Shown here in pieces: positions 1 to 8,441 of a stretch of 64,000 bases of DNA. Positions within the stretch are counted from its first letter, which is position 1. Each line of letters begins with the position of its first letter. The stretch comes from Actinomadura coerulea (GTDB lineage: Bacteria > Actinomycetota > Actinomycetes > Streptosporangiales > Streptosporangiaceae): contig NZ_JACHMQ010000001.1 in assembly GCF_014208105.1 (NCBI RefSeq), forward strand, positions 6,758,001 through 6,822,000, written 5' to 3'. The notes beneath the pieces are model-generated. The model was not told where the DNA came from. It made no database searches and saw only the letters and a program-made list of their open reading frames with translations. The position numbers were made by a program, and so were the translations under genes.

Positions 1-2
1 TC

Positions 3-959
3 GACGAGCTCGAACCGGACATCATCCACGCCAACGACTTCCGCATGCTCGGGGTCGGCGCGCGCGCCGTGCGGCGTGCGCGGGCCAGAGGCCGCGAGGT
101 GAAGCTCGTGTGGGACGCGCACGAGTTCCTTCCCGGCATCCGCCCCTGGCATGACGGGGCGCGCTGGCATCCCGCCGTGTGCGCCTACGAACGCGAGTAC
201 GCCGGCGCGGCCGACGCGGTGGTGACCGTCTCGGCGGCCCTCGCCGACATGCTCGTCGAGCACCACGGGCTCCGGCACAAGCCGGCCGTCGTGCTCAACG
301 CGCCGCTCATCGGGGAGGACCCGGCCGCCTCCGGCTTCATTCCTGACCTGCGGGAGCTGTGCGGCGTGGACGCCGGCACCCCGATCGCCGTCTACAGCGG
401 CGGCGCCTCCGAGCCGCGCGGCCTCACCATCATGATCGAGACCCTGCCGCGGCTGGCGGGGCTGCACGTCGCCCTGGTCGTTCCGGTGCCGGGAGGCAGC
501 GAGGCGAAGCGGCTGCTCCAGCGCGCCGACGAGCTCGGTGTCCGGGACCGGGTGCACATCCTGCCGTACGTTCCGTTCGACCAGGTCGTCCCGTTCCTGG
601 CGGCGGCGGACTTCGGCGCCATCCCGATCCACCACTGGCCGAACCACGAGATCGCGCTGATCACGAAGTTCTTCGAGTACTCGCACGCGCGGCTCCCGAT
701 CGTCGTCAGCGACGTCAAGGCGATGAGCGAGATGGTGCGGGGCACCGGGCAGGGCGAGGTGTTCCGGGCCGAGGACGAGGACGACTACGTCCGGGCCGCC
801 GAGGCCGTGCTGAGCGACCCGGAGCGGTACCGCGCCGTGTACGACGCACGCCCGGACCTGCTCCGCGCGTGGACCTGGGAGGCGCAGGCCGAGATCCTGG
901 ACGGCGTCTACACGGAACTGCTGCCGACCGCCGCGCGGCCCTCCCCGAGGGCGGCCTAG
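3..959 (+). CDS. GT-B glycosyltransferase, 5' end outside window
   Basis: This is the C-terminal 318 residues of a cytoplasmic GT-B glycosyltransferase that would transfer a sugar from a nucleotide-sugar donor to a surface glycan. The frame is open back to the window edge (it reads DELEPDIIHANDF before the first internal ATG at 45), so that ATG is not the true start. The acceptor half shows DAHEFLPG; the donor half starts near visible residue 130 (YSGGASEPRGL) and contains KFFEYSHARLPIVVSD, where family 4 enzymes bind the donor. The next glycosyltransferase starts 3 bp downstream, so they form one operon. The exact sugar cannot be told. Confidence 0.85.
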   Translation, partial: DELEPDIIHANDFRMLGVGARAVRRARARGREVKLVWDAHEFLPGIRPWHDGARWHPAVCAYEREYAGAADAVVTVSAALADMLVEHHGLRHKPAVVLNAPLIGEDPAASGFIPDLRELCGVDAGTPIAVYSGGASEPRGLTIMIETLPRLAGLHVALVVPVPGGSEAKRLLQRADELGVRDRVHILPYVPFDQVVPFLAAADFGAIPIHHWPNHEIALITKFFEYSHARLPIVVSDVKAMSEMVRGTGQGEVFRAEDEDDYVRAAEAVLSDPERYRAVYDARPDLLRAWTWEAQAEILDGVYTELLPTAARPSPRAA

Positions 960-962
960 GCG

Positions 963-2183
963 ATGAACGGCGCCGGCGAAAGGGATGTGGCCGTCCTCAC
1001 GCCCTGGTACCCCGCCCCGCACCACAAGTTCCAGGGGGCGTTCGTCCAGGCGATGGTGGAGGCGACCGCGCCGGGCTGCGGCGCGGTCACCGTCTACCAC
1101 ACCGACGGCTGGCCGCTCAGGGGCGGGCCGGAGGCCGGGGCGGCGGCTGAGGAGGCGCACCGGCGTCTGCTGCCGGACGCGCTGGAGTACGTCCCGGCGC
1201 CCGGAGCGGCCCGGTTGCTGCGCGTCCCGGTCCTCATGCGGGGACGCACCTTCGGGGCGCAGGCCCGGGAACACGCGGAGGGGCTTCGCCTGGCGTTGGA
1301 CGGCGAGCCGATCCCGGCGAGGGTGGTGCACGCCCACGTCGGCCTCCGGGGTGGCTGGACGGCGCTGGAGAACGCCCGTCCGGACGCGAGGGTGTTCGTG
1401 ACCGAGCACGCCTCCTACCTCGACCAGGTCCTCGAACAGCCGGACTCGCACGCGCTGTACGAGCGGGTCCTCGACCGGTGCACGCGCTTCTTCGCGGTGA
1501 CGGAGGCCCTGCGCGAGCAGCTGGTGGCGGCGTTCCCGGCGTACTCCGGCAAGATCGACGTGATCCCGAACCCGATCTCGTTCGGCGTGACCCGTGCCCG
1601 GCCGGTCACCGAGCTGCGCCGCTGGCTGTACGTGGGCAGCCTCATCGAGCGCAAGGGCGTCGGCCCCTTGCTGGAGGCGTTCGCCAAGTGCCGGGCGGAG
1701 GACCCCGCGCTCACCCTGACCATGGTCGGGAAGGGGGCTCTGGGCGACCGGCTCGCGCAGCGCGCCGCGGAGCTGGAGGTCCAGGACGCCGTGTCGTTCC
1801 TGCCCCCGGTCCCCCTGGACGAGTGCACCCGGCTCATGCGCGAGCACGACCTCCTCGTCCACCCGGCCCGCTGGGAGACGTTCGGCGTCTCGGTCGTCGA
1901 GGCGGTGGCGGCGGGGATGCCGGTGCTGGTCACCCGCTGCGGTGGCCCCGAGCGGACGCTGGCGGGCGTGGAGGGCGCGGCCGGGGAGATGGTCGAGGTC
2001 GGCGAGGGCGCGGAGCCGATCATCGACGGTTACCGCCGGCTGCGCGACCGGTTTCCGCACGACCTCGACCTGGCCGAGGCCGGGCGGGTGCTGGAGGCCC
2101 GGTTCGGATACGGCGCGGTGGCGGAGGCGCATCACCGGCACTGGTTCCCGGACACGGGCGCGAAGGGAGGAGGGGAATCGTGA
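963..2183 (+). CDS. glycosyltransferase family 4
   Basis: A 406-residue GT-B glycosyltransferase of the GT4 kind. The N-terminal acceptor domain begins LTPWYPAPHHKFQG and carries HAHVGLRGGW. The donor domain begins near residue 222 with YVGSLIERKGVGPL and has the GT4 E-x7-E motif in ETFGVSVVEAVAAGMPV near residue 302. The length is normal for the family. It starts 3 bp after the preceding glycosyltransferase and its TGA overlaps the GTG of the next gene (GTGA at 2180-2183), which implies translational coupling. It probably acts on capsule or wall glycopolymer; substrate unknown. Confidence 0.9.
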   Translation: MNGAGERDVAVLTPWYPAPHHKFQGAFVQAMVEATAPGCGAVTVYHTDGWPLRGGPEAGAAAEEAHRRLLPDALEYVPAPGAARLLRVPVLMRGRTFGAQAREHAEGLRLALDGEPIPARVVHAHVGLRGGWTALENARPDARVFVTEHASYLDQVLEQPDSHALYERVLDRCTRFFAVTEALREQLVAAFPAYSGKIDVIPNPISFGVTRARPVTELRRWLYVGSLIERKGVGPLLEAFAKCRAEDPALTLTMVGKGALGDRLAQRAAELEVQDAVSFLPPVPLDECTRLMREHDLLVHPARWETFGVSVVEAVAAGMPVLVTRCGGPERTLAGVEGAAGEMVEVGEGAEPIIDGYRRLRDRFPHDLDLAEAGRVLEARFGYGAVAEAHHRHWFPDTGAKGGGES

Positions 2184-2746
2184 ACGTCCTTTTCCTCGCT
2201 CTGGGCGGATCACGCCGGCATGTGATCGTCGCAGAGGCCGAACACGTCCTCGCGGCGGGGGGAGCCGCGACCGTGCTGGTCGGCGACCCGGCCAGGTGGC
2301 GGAACGACCCGCTGCCCGAAGACGCCGAGATGGTCGAATGGCGCAGGCTCGTGCGCGGCCATCGGCCCGCGGTGATGCGGCTGCTGGTGGACCGCGTCCC
2401 CCTGTTCCTGATGCGCGTGTGCCTGCGCGGCCCGGTGGAGGGGGTCGGAGCGCGCATGCAGTCGTTCCACCGGCGCCGCGTCGCCCGGCCGATCCACCAC
2501 CGGCTCCTCGGCTTCTACCAGCGTGATCCCGTCCGGGTCCGGGAGCGCGTCGCCCACCGCGACCTCCTGGTCAGAAGATCGATCGACCTGGTCGTCGTCG
2601 GAGACGCGGAGTCGGCGGTCACCGCCTCCGAGCTGCGCGACCTCGTCGTCGGCTCGGGAGCCCGGCTCGCCTACACCGCCGCCCATGCGGGGCCCGTCTC
2701 CACCGCCGCCGGCGCAGGGACTGTCGTCGGCCGGCCCGAAAGGTGA
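2180..2746 (+). CDS. small protein of unknown function in glycosyltransferase operon
   Basis: 188 residues, starting at the GTG that overlaps the previous stop, behind GGGAGGAGGGG at 2165-2174. I do not recognise a named family. It opens with a Rossmann-like strand and loop (VNVLFLALGGSRRH, then a second strand ATVLVGDP), has a basic helical middle, and a second strand (DLVVVGDAES) near the C-terminus. This looks like the N-terminal half of a GT-B enzyme without the nucleotide-sugar domain. The protein at 4146-4700 has the same size and layout, so the two are probably paralogues flanking a glycosyltransferase. An accessory or acceptor-binding role is only an inference. Confidence 0.7.
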   Translation: MNVLFLALGGSRRHVIVAEAEHVLAAGGAATVLVGDPARWRNDPLPEDAEMVEWRRLVRGHRPAVMRLLVDRVPLFLMRVCLRGPVEGVGARMQSFHRRRVARPIHHRLLGFYQRDPVRVRERVAHRDLLVRRSIDLVVVGDAESAVTASELRDLVVGSGARLAYTAAHAGPVSTAAGAGTVVGRPER

Positions 2747-2751
2747 GAACC

Positions 2752-4125
2752 ATGACGAAACGCCGTCCGCGTCTTCTGTACCTCGCCTTCTACTTCCCGC
2801 CTTCGCGGGCCAGCGGCGTCTACCGTCCCCGGGCGACGGCGAACCTCCTCGTCGAGCGGGGATGGGACGTCACGGTCTTCGCCGCGCCGATGTCCTTCCT
2901 GCGCGACGCCATCGGCTCGCTCGACGAGAAGCTGCTCGACTCGGTCGATCCGCGGATCACCGTGGTGCGGCCGGGTCTGCACCAGTTCGCATGGCAGCGG
3001 GACCTGCACGACTTCGGCAGGTTCCGCGGGACGTTCCCGCATCTCGCCCGCCGGAGCTACGACTGGGGGCAGAAGCACGTGTTCCCGGAGCACTACGCGT
3101 CCTGGGGACTCGCGAGCGTGCGCCGCGCGCTGCGCATGCACGCCCGCCGCGGGTTCGACGTCGTCCTGGCGACCGGGAACCCGTTCACCTCGTTCGGGGC
3201 GGCGTGGCTGTTCAACCGGCTGACCCGGACGCCCTACATCCTGGACAACCGCGACGCCTGGACCCTCGATCTGTTCAACGAGAGGCCCGCGTTCGACGAG
3301 GGGCACCCGGCCCTGGCGTGGGAGCGCCGGGTGCTGGGGCGGGCGTCCAACGTGGTCTTCGTCAACGAGGCGATCCGGTCCTGGCACGCCGAGCGCTACC
3401 CGCACGCGGCGGACCGGATGATGGTCGTGCCGAACGGCTGGGACTCCGACACCCTCGCCGACACGGTCGGACCGCCCACGAAGATCCTCGACGGAGGGAA
3501 GGAGCGCCGCCCGCGCTTCTCCTACGTCGGCACGCTGACCGGCAACCAGCCCATCGAGGCGATGCTGGAGGGCTTCGACCGTGCCCGCGAGCATCCCGAC
3601 CTGGCGAACGCGGGGCTGGACCTGCACGGTTACCTCGGGTTCTTCAAGGGGGCCGACGGCAGCCTCCACCAGAGGCTCGCGACCGGCCTCGAAGGGGAGG
3701 GCGACGGCGGGCAGAGCCTGCCGCCCGGCGTGCGGTACCGCGGGCCGGTGTCCAAGACAGAGCTGCACGACGTCTACCGGAACACCGACGTCCTGGTGTT
3801 CCTGGCGGGAGGCGCGCGCTACGTGACCTCCGGGAAGATCTTCGAGTACATGGCGGCGGGACGTCCCGTCGTGTCCGTCCACGCCCCGGGTTCTGCGGCG
3901 GAGGAGGTCCTCCGGGACTACCCGCTGTGGTTCAACCCCGGCGGGCTGGAACCGAGGGCCGTCGCGGGGTCGATGGTCGCGGCCGCGAAGGCCGCCGCCG
4001 GGCTCGACCAGCGGCAGCTCGACGAGGCGCGCTCCTACGCGGGCCGGTTCGAGCGCGGTGTGTCGCTGGAGCCGCTGGTGCGGCGGCTGACCGAGCTGGC
4101 GGACCGCGGGCACGCCGCCGGATGA
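2752..4125 (+). CDS. glycosyltransferase, GT4-like
   Basis: 457 residues. ATG at 2752 is chosen because AGGTGA (2741-2746), which overlaps the previous stop, lies 5 nt upstream; GTG at 2743 would add three residues. The N-terminus FYFPPSRASGVYRPRA is typical of GT4 enzymes that bind a polyprenyl-linked or amino-sugar acceptor. Later landmarks are DNRDAWTLD, the donor-domain start SYVGTLTGNQP near residue 260, and GKIFEYMAAGRPVVS near residue 365. Third glycosyltransferase of this operon. It is longer than the two upstream enzymes because of an insert around KGADGSLHQ. Substrate not predictable. Confidence 0.88.
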   Translation: MTKRRPRLLYLAFYFPPSRASGVYRPRATANLLVERGWDVTVFAAPMSFLRDAIGSLDEKLLDSVDPRITVVRPGLHQFAWQRDLHDFGRFRGTFPHLARRSYDWGQKHVFPEHYASWGLASVRRALRMHARRGFDVVLATGNPFTSFGAAWLFNRLTRTPYILDNRDAWTLDLFNERPAFDEGHPALAWERRVLGRASNVVFVNEAIRSWHAERYPHAADRMMVVPNGWDSDTLADTVGPPTKILDGGKERRPRFSYVGTLTGNQPIEAMLEGFDRAREHPDLANAGLDLHGYLGFFKGADGSLHQRLATGLEGEGDGGQSLPPGVRYRGPVSKTELHDVYRNTDVLVFLAGGARYVTSGKIFEYMAAGRPVVSVHAPGSAAEEVLRDYPLWFNPGGLEPRAVAGSMVAAAKAAAGLDQRQLDEARSYAGRFERGVSLEPLVRRLTELADRGHAAG

Positions 4126-4145
4126 CCACGCTGGGAGGCGACGAC

Positions 4146-4700
4146 ATGAACGCTGGACGGGCCCCCCGGGTGCTCATCCTGGCCATGGACCCCAGAAGCC
4201 ACAGACGCGGCCACAAGAGGGTGATGGGCCTGGCCGCGTCCTTCCTGGACGAGCAGGGAGCGCGGGTCGACGTGGTCACCGCCGAGCCGAGGGGCTGGGA
4301 GACTCTGGACGAGAGGGCTCGGCTGCACCGGCTGGACGGGCCCGAGGCCGGGCATCCGCTGCTCAGGCTGGAGCATGCGCTCGTGAGCAGGGCGCCCCGC
4401 AGGATCGTGCGGCCCCTGAAGCGGCTCGGCCGTCCGGGCGCCGTTGCGGAACGCGTGCAGAGCCGCGTCTCCAGTGCCGTCCACCGGCGGCTCTTCCTGC
4501 CCTTCTACCGGCACGTCCGGCCGCTCCTGCTGGCCCGCCTCGCGCGCCGCGGCGCCCTGCGCGCCGTCGACATGGCGGAGGTCGGCCGGGTCATCGTGAT
4601 GGACGACGTGTCGGTCCCGTGCGCCTGGCGGCTGGCCCGCCGGCATCCGGACCTCACCGTGACGACGCAGCAGGTGAGGACGCTCGATCCGGCGGGCTGA
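4146..4700 (+). CDS. small protein of unknown function, probable paralogue of the 2180-2746 product
   Basis: 184 residues. ATG at 4146 is preferred because GGGAGG (4132-4137) precedes it; ATG at 4122, overlapping the previous stop, is the alternative. It has the same layout as the 2180-2746 product: an initial strand (RVLILAMDPRSHRRGHKR), a second strand after a helix (RVDVVTAEP), a basic middle and a late strand (GRVIVMDDVS). It resembles the acceptor half of a GT-B enzyme that ends before any donor domain. It is the last gene of this operon and faces the wecB homologue tail to tail, 9 bp away. Function unknown. Confidence 0.7.
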   Translation: MNAGRAPRVLILAMDPRSHRRGHKRVMGLAASFLDEQGARVDVVTAEPRGWETLDERARLHRLDGPEAGHPLLRLEHALVSRAPRRIVRPLKRLGRPGAVAERVQSRVSSAVHRRLFLPFYRHVRPLLLARLARRGALRAVDMAEVGRVIVMDDVSVPCAWRLARRHPDLTVTTQQVRTLDPAG

Positions 4701-4715
4701 CCGGGAGGCTCAGCC
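4695..4715. terminator. short dyad overlapping both convergent stop codons
   Basis: GGCTGA (4695-4700) and TCAGCC (4710-4715) form a 6-bp inverted repeat with a 9-nt loop. The arms contain the stop codon of the + gene (TGA, 4698-4700) and that of the - gene (4710-4712). No T-run follows, so at most this is a weak bidirectional terminator. Confidence 0.35.
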
Positions 4716-5807
4716 GCGCGCACGCTCCGCGAGGACGGCCGCGACGGTCTCGGCCGCGCGGCCGTCGCCGTACGGGGTGCCGCGCGGCGCGTCCGGGGCG
4801 GGCCGTGTGGCGGTCGCCGCCCACTGGGAGGCGCCGAGCTCACCGGGGTCGGGGACCAGCGCGTTCCACCCGCCGGCCAGCGTCTCCGGCCATTCGGTCT
4901 CGGTGCGCAGGGTCGTGCACGGACGTTCGAGGAGGAAGGCCTCCTTCTGGAGGCCTCCGGAGTCGGTGATCACACCCTGCGAGCCGAGCACGGCCGCGAC
5001 CATGCCGGCGTAGGGGAGCGGGCGGCCGACCCGGACGGCGCCCCGCTCCAGTTTGATCCCGTGCGCCTCGGCGCGGGCGACGAGCCGGGGGTGGGCGAGG
5101 AGCGCCACCGGGACCGGAAGGTCGGCGAGGGAGTCGGTGAGCAGGCCGAGGCGCGCGGCGTCGTCGGTGTTCTCCGCCCGGTGCAGGGTGGCGACCATGT
5201 AGGGCTGATCGGGATCGATCCCCTCCGGGAGGCCGGGGGCGCCGGCGGTGCCCGCCAGGACCGAGTCCCGCATCCGGAGGCACACGTCCACCATCACGTC
5301 GCCCGTGCGGACGCTGCGCTCCGCGAGTCCCTCGGCGGCGAGGTGGCGCATCGCCTCCTCGGTGGGGGCGAGCAGCAGGTCGGCGGCATGGTCGGTGAGG
5401 ACGCGGTTGTGCTCCTCCGGCATCCGGCGGTTGAAGGACCGGAGCCCCGCCTCCAGGTGCGCGACGGGAAGGTGCAGCTTGACGGCCGACACCGCCCCGG
5501 CCAGCGTCGAGTTCGTGTCCCCGTAGACGAGGACCCAGTCGGGACGCTCCCTCTCCAGGATCGGGTCCAGCGCCGACATGACGGCCCCGGTCTGGACGCC
5601 GTGGCTGCCGGACCCCACGCCGAGGTGCACGTCCGGGTCGGGGATGCCGAGACCGGAGAAGAACACGTCCGACAGGTCGGCGTCGTAGTGCTGCCCCGTG
5701 TGGACGATGACGTGCCGGTGGTCTTGCGAGGCCAGGGCGGCGGCGATGGGAGCGAGCTTCACCAGCTGCGGCCGCGCGCCGACGATGCTGAGGACCTTGA
5801 CGTTCAT
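4710..5807 (-). CDS. wecB: UDP-N-acetylglucosamine 2-epimerase (non-hydrolysing)
   Basis: 365 residues from ATG at 5807, the usual length. The enzyme interconverts UDP-GlcNAc and UDP-ManNAc in the cytoplasm; ManNAc is a common linkage-unit sugar of wall polymers. Family landmarks in order: GARPQLVKLAP, HTGQHYD, GDTNSTLAGA, HLEAGLRS followed by PEEHNR, ATLHRAEN, and TDSGGLQKEAF with the donor-binding glycines. ATGA overlap (5804-5807) with the upstream acetyltransferase gene shows tight coupling. A related WbpI-type epimerase acting on UDP-2,3-diacetamido glucuronic acid is possible because the neighbour is WbpD-like. Confidence 0.9.
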   Translation of the reverse strand: MNVKVLSIVGARPQLVKLAPIAAALASQDHRHVIVHTGQHYDADLSDVFFSGLGIPDPDVHLGVGSGSHGVQTGAVMSALDPILERERPDWVLVYGDTNSTLAGAVSAVKLHLPVAHLEAGLRSFNRRMPEEHNRVLTDHAADLLLAPTEEAMRHLAAEGLAERSVRTGDVMVDVCLRMRDSVLAGTAGAPGLPEGIDPDQPYMVATLHRAENTDDAARLGLLTDSLADLPVPVALLAHPRLVARAEAHGIKLERGAVRVGRPLPYAGMVAAVLGSQGVITDSGGLQKEAFLLERPCTTLRTETEWPETLAGGWNALVPDPGELGASQWAATATRPAPDAPRGTPYGDGRAAETVAAVLAERARG

Positions 5808-6427
5808 TGTTCCCTCTCGATGAGGACCGTCACCTGCGAACCGTCCCCGGCGGGCACTTCGGCGTAGTGCTCGCCGGTCCGCGGACACTCCCATACTCCC
5901 TGCTCGTCCGGCCGCTCGGTCAACCGGGCCCCCGCGCGGCCGACCCAGCCGATGCGGCGGGCGGGGACGCCCGCGACCAGCGCGAAGTCGGGGACGTCGC
6001 GGGTGACCACCGCGCCCGCGGCGACCATCGCCCAGCGGCCCACGCGGACCGGCGCGACGCACACGCTGCGGGCCCCGAGCGAGGCGCCCTCGGCGACGTG
6101 GACGCCGACGGCCTCCCAGTCGTCGCCGCGCTTCAGCTTGCCGTCCGGCGCCACCGAGCGGGGTTCGCGGTCGTTGGTGAGCACCACGGCGGGGCCGACG
6201 AACACGCCGTCCTCCAGCACGGCGGGCTCGTAGACGAGCGCGTGGTTCTGCAGCTTGACGTTGTCGCCGATCCGCACGCCCGCGCCGACGTAGGCGCCGC
6301 GGCCCACGATGCAGCCCTCGCCGAGCCGGGCGTTCTCGCGCACCTGGGCGAGGTCCCAGACGGTGGTGCCGTCGCCGAGCTCGGCGCTCGGGTCTACCTG
6401 CGCACTCGGCAGGATGCGGTGGCTCAT
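5804..6427 (-). CDS. left-handed beta-helix N-acetyltransferase, WbpD/WlbB type
   Basis: 207 residues from ATG at 6427. It begins with hexapeptide repeats (LPSAQVDPSAELGDGTTVWD, then ENARLGEGCIVGRGAYVG) and has the WbpD landmarks KLQNHALVYEP and VLTNDREPR. The known family acetylates the 3-amine of UDP-2-acetamido-3-amino-2,3-dideoxyglucuronate using acetyl-CoA, as a trimer. C-terminal WECPRTGEHYAEV is a short appended tail. ATGA overlaps exist with the genes on both sides (5804-5807 and 6424-6427). No matching 3-dehydrogenase or aminotransferase is in the window, so the exact substrate is uncertain. Confidence 0.85.
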   Translation of the reverse strand: MSHRILPSAQVDPSAELGDGTTVWDLAQVRENARLGEGCIVGRGAYVGAGVRIGDNVKLQNHALVYEPAVLEDGVFVGPAVVLTNDREPRSVAPDGKLKRGDDWEAVGVHVAEGASLGARSVCVAPVRVGRWAMVAAGAVVTRDVPDFALVAGVPARRIGWVGRAGARLTERPDEQGVWECPRTGEHYAEVPAGDGSQVTVLIEREQ

Positions 6428-8403
6428 TCGGTACCTTTCCGTCGCGAAGCTATCGAGCCCAGCGCTCTGCCCGCCCGCGCGCGCAGAGGGTCTGTGATGT
6501 GCACGGCCAGCGGGCGTTCGTCGAGCCTGACGTACGCGCGGCGGGGCGGCACCAGCGAGGCGGTCAGCGGCCCGAGGCGCCCGGTGCCCTCCGGCAGCCG
6601 CACGGCGACCGGATCGCCCACGCCGTCGATCTGGAATGAGGCGCGCCAGACGCCGGGGTGCGCGCGGGCGACCGGCAGGTCGGCGCACCGGTGCGACGGC
6701 CGTCCGGGATGGTGCCGCAGGGCGGTGCGGATCTCTCCGCCGCCCTTGCCGGAGCGCCGCAGGACGACGGTCATCGCCGGAGACTCGCCTGCCCCCAGGA
6801 CGGGAGGTGGATCCGCCTCCACGCGCAGCCGGCGCCCCCGCGCCTGACCGATCTGGACGTCCTCGAAGTCGGTGGGCTTGAGCGCGCCGCCCACCTCGAT
6901 CGTCAGCCTCTTCCGCTCGTGCGGCGCCAGCGGCCGGACGAGGCGCCACCGTCCGTCCGCCGGGGCGACCGCCGCGCGCGGGACGGCGAACCCGCGCGGC
7001 TTCACGACGGGGGAGGTCAGGGTGAGGCCGCCGACCGCCGCCTCCAGGGCCATGGTCCACCGTCCATCAGGCCATGAGCCGGGGACCGGGAGGAACGATG
7101 CCGTGTAGGTGGTGGCGAGGCCCTTGTCGGTGCGGACGGAGGAGGAGACCTGGCACTCGATCCGGTGACGGGTTCCGGTGCCGTCCTCCAGTACCAGGTG
7201 CAGGGCGGAAGCCGCCTCGTCCACGTGGTGCGGCAGGAACTCGCCGGTGAGCCGCAGGGCGTCGTCCGTCCAGGAGAGTCCGGTGAGGTCGTGCCGCACC
7301 CGCACGGGCTCACGGGTCTCGTAGCACGCGTCGGGGATGGCCGCCGACGCGTCACGGAAGAACGGGTACTTGAGGTAGACGCGCCCGTCCTCGATGTGGA
7401 GGCCGGGGTGCCTTCCGGTCTGGTGGAACCGCAGGACCTCCGCGAGCTCCTCGTCGAGATGGTTTTTCAGGCAGTGCGCGAACACGCGCCGCCGGGGGTC
7501 GTAGAGCTCCAGCAGGCCCGGGGTGAGCCATGTCTCCAGCAGCTCGCGGCAACCCTTGAGGATGATCTCGCGGCCCTCGCCCGACGCGGGCAGGTACCGC
7601 TGTTCGAGCAGGCCGAAGACCTCCAGGAGCAGGTACCGGTAGTGCAGCCGGTCGCGCAGCTCGCCCGGCTCGGCGTACTCGGCGACCAGGGCCATCGCGC
7701 GGTTGGCGATCGCGTGCACCTCGGCCGGCGGGGCCCCGCCGACCTGGGTGGCGCTCGACCCGTCCGTCCGCGCCGCCCAGTAGTAGCAGTCGTAGTCGGC
7801 GAGGACGGACACGCCGCTCGCCGCCAGGTAGGCGCCGGCGGTGAAGAGCTGGTCCTCGTGGGAGAGCATGCCCTCGGTGAAGCGCAGCCTCTCGCGTTCG
7901 ACCAGGGAGCGGCGGAAGAGCTGGAGCGCGGCCATCGACATCCGGGGGAACAGGTCGCAGTCCGGGTCGAGGACGTGGGTGCGCTCGATGGAGCGGTCGA
8001 ACACCTTGGGCGCCCTGCGGCCGCCCGTCCCGACCTGCTTGCCGAGGACGATGTCGGTGCCGTTGCGCTCGGCCATCGCCGTCATGCGCTCCAGCGCCTC
8101 CGGGCCCAGCCGGTCGTCGGCGTCCAGGAAGAACACGAACGTCCCGGTCGCCAGCTCCAGGCCGCGGTTGCGCGGCGCGCCCGCGCCTCCGGAGTTCGGC
8201 TGGTGGACGACCGTCAGCCGGTCGTGGGCGCGGGCGAGCTCGTCGAGCAGCTCGCCGCCGCCGTCGGTCGAGCCGTCGTCGACGGCGATGACCTCGACCT
8301 GCTCGGCGGGCAGGGACTGGGCGAAGACCGACTCCAGTGCCCCGCCCACCGCGTCCCGGCACTGGTACACCGGGACGATCACGCTGACCAGGGGTTGCGT
8401 CAT
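6424..8403 (-). CDS. GT2 glycosyltransferase with long C-terminal region (teichoic acid type)
   Basis: 659 residues from ATG at 8403. The N-terminal GT-A domain shows VSVIVPVYQC, the nucleotide-binding DDGSTDGG and the metal-binding FLDADDRL, then LSHEDQLF, which fits the catalytic-base position. About 300 further residues are beta-rich and look like C-terminal domains of teichoic-acid-decorating enzymes such as TarS, where such domains give trimerisation and polymer binding. It lies between the polymerase gene and the WbpD-like gene, overlapping the latter by 4 bp. Likely role: glycosylation or chain building of poly(ribitol phosphate). The substrate is inferred from context. Confidence 0.82.
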   Translation of the reverse strand: MTQPLVSVIVPVYQCRDAVGGALESVFAQSLPAEQVEVIAVDDGSTDGGGELLDELARAHDRLTVVHQPNSGGAGAPRNRGLELATGTFVFFLDADDRLGPEALERMTAMAERNGTDIVLGKQVGTGGRRAPKVFDRSIERTHVLDPDCDLFPRMSMAALQLFRRSLVERERLRFTEGMLSHEDQLFTAGAYLAASGVSVLADYDCYYWAARTDGSSATQVGGAPPAEVHAIANRAMALVAEYAEPGELRDRLHYRYLLLEVFGLLEQRYLPASGEGREIILKGCRELLETWLTPGLLELYDPRRRVFAHCLKNHLDEELAEVLRFHQTGRHPGLHIEDGRVYLKYPFFRDASAAIPDACYETREPVRVRHDLTGLSWTDDALRLTGEFLPHHVDEAASALHLVLEDGTGTRHRIECQVSSSVRTDKGLATTYTASFLPVPGSWPDGRWTMALEAAVGGLTLTSPVVKPRGFAVPRAAVAPADGRWRLVRPLAPHERKRLTIEVGGALKPTDFEDVQIGQARGRRLRVEADPPPVLGAGESPAMTVVLRRSGKGGGEIRTALRHHPGRPSHRCADLPVARAHPGVWRASFQIDGVGDPVAVRLPEGTGRLGPLTASLVPPRRAYVRLDERPLAVHITDPLRARAGRALGSIASRRKGTE

Positions 8404-8441
8404 GGCCCCTCTACGCTCGCGAAGTGACTGTGAGGGCCACT

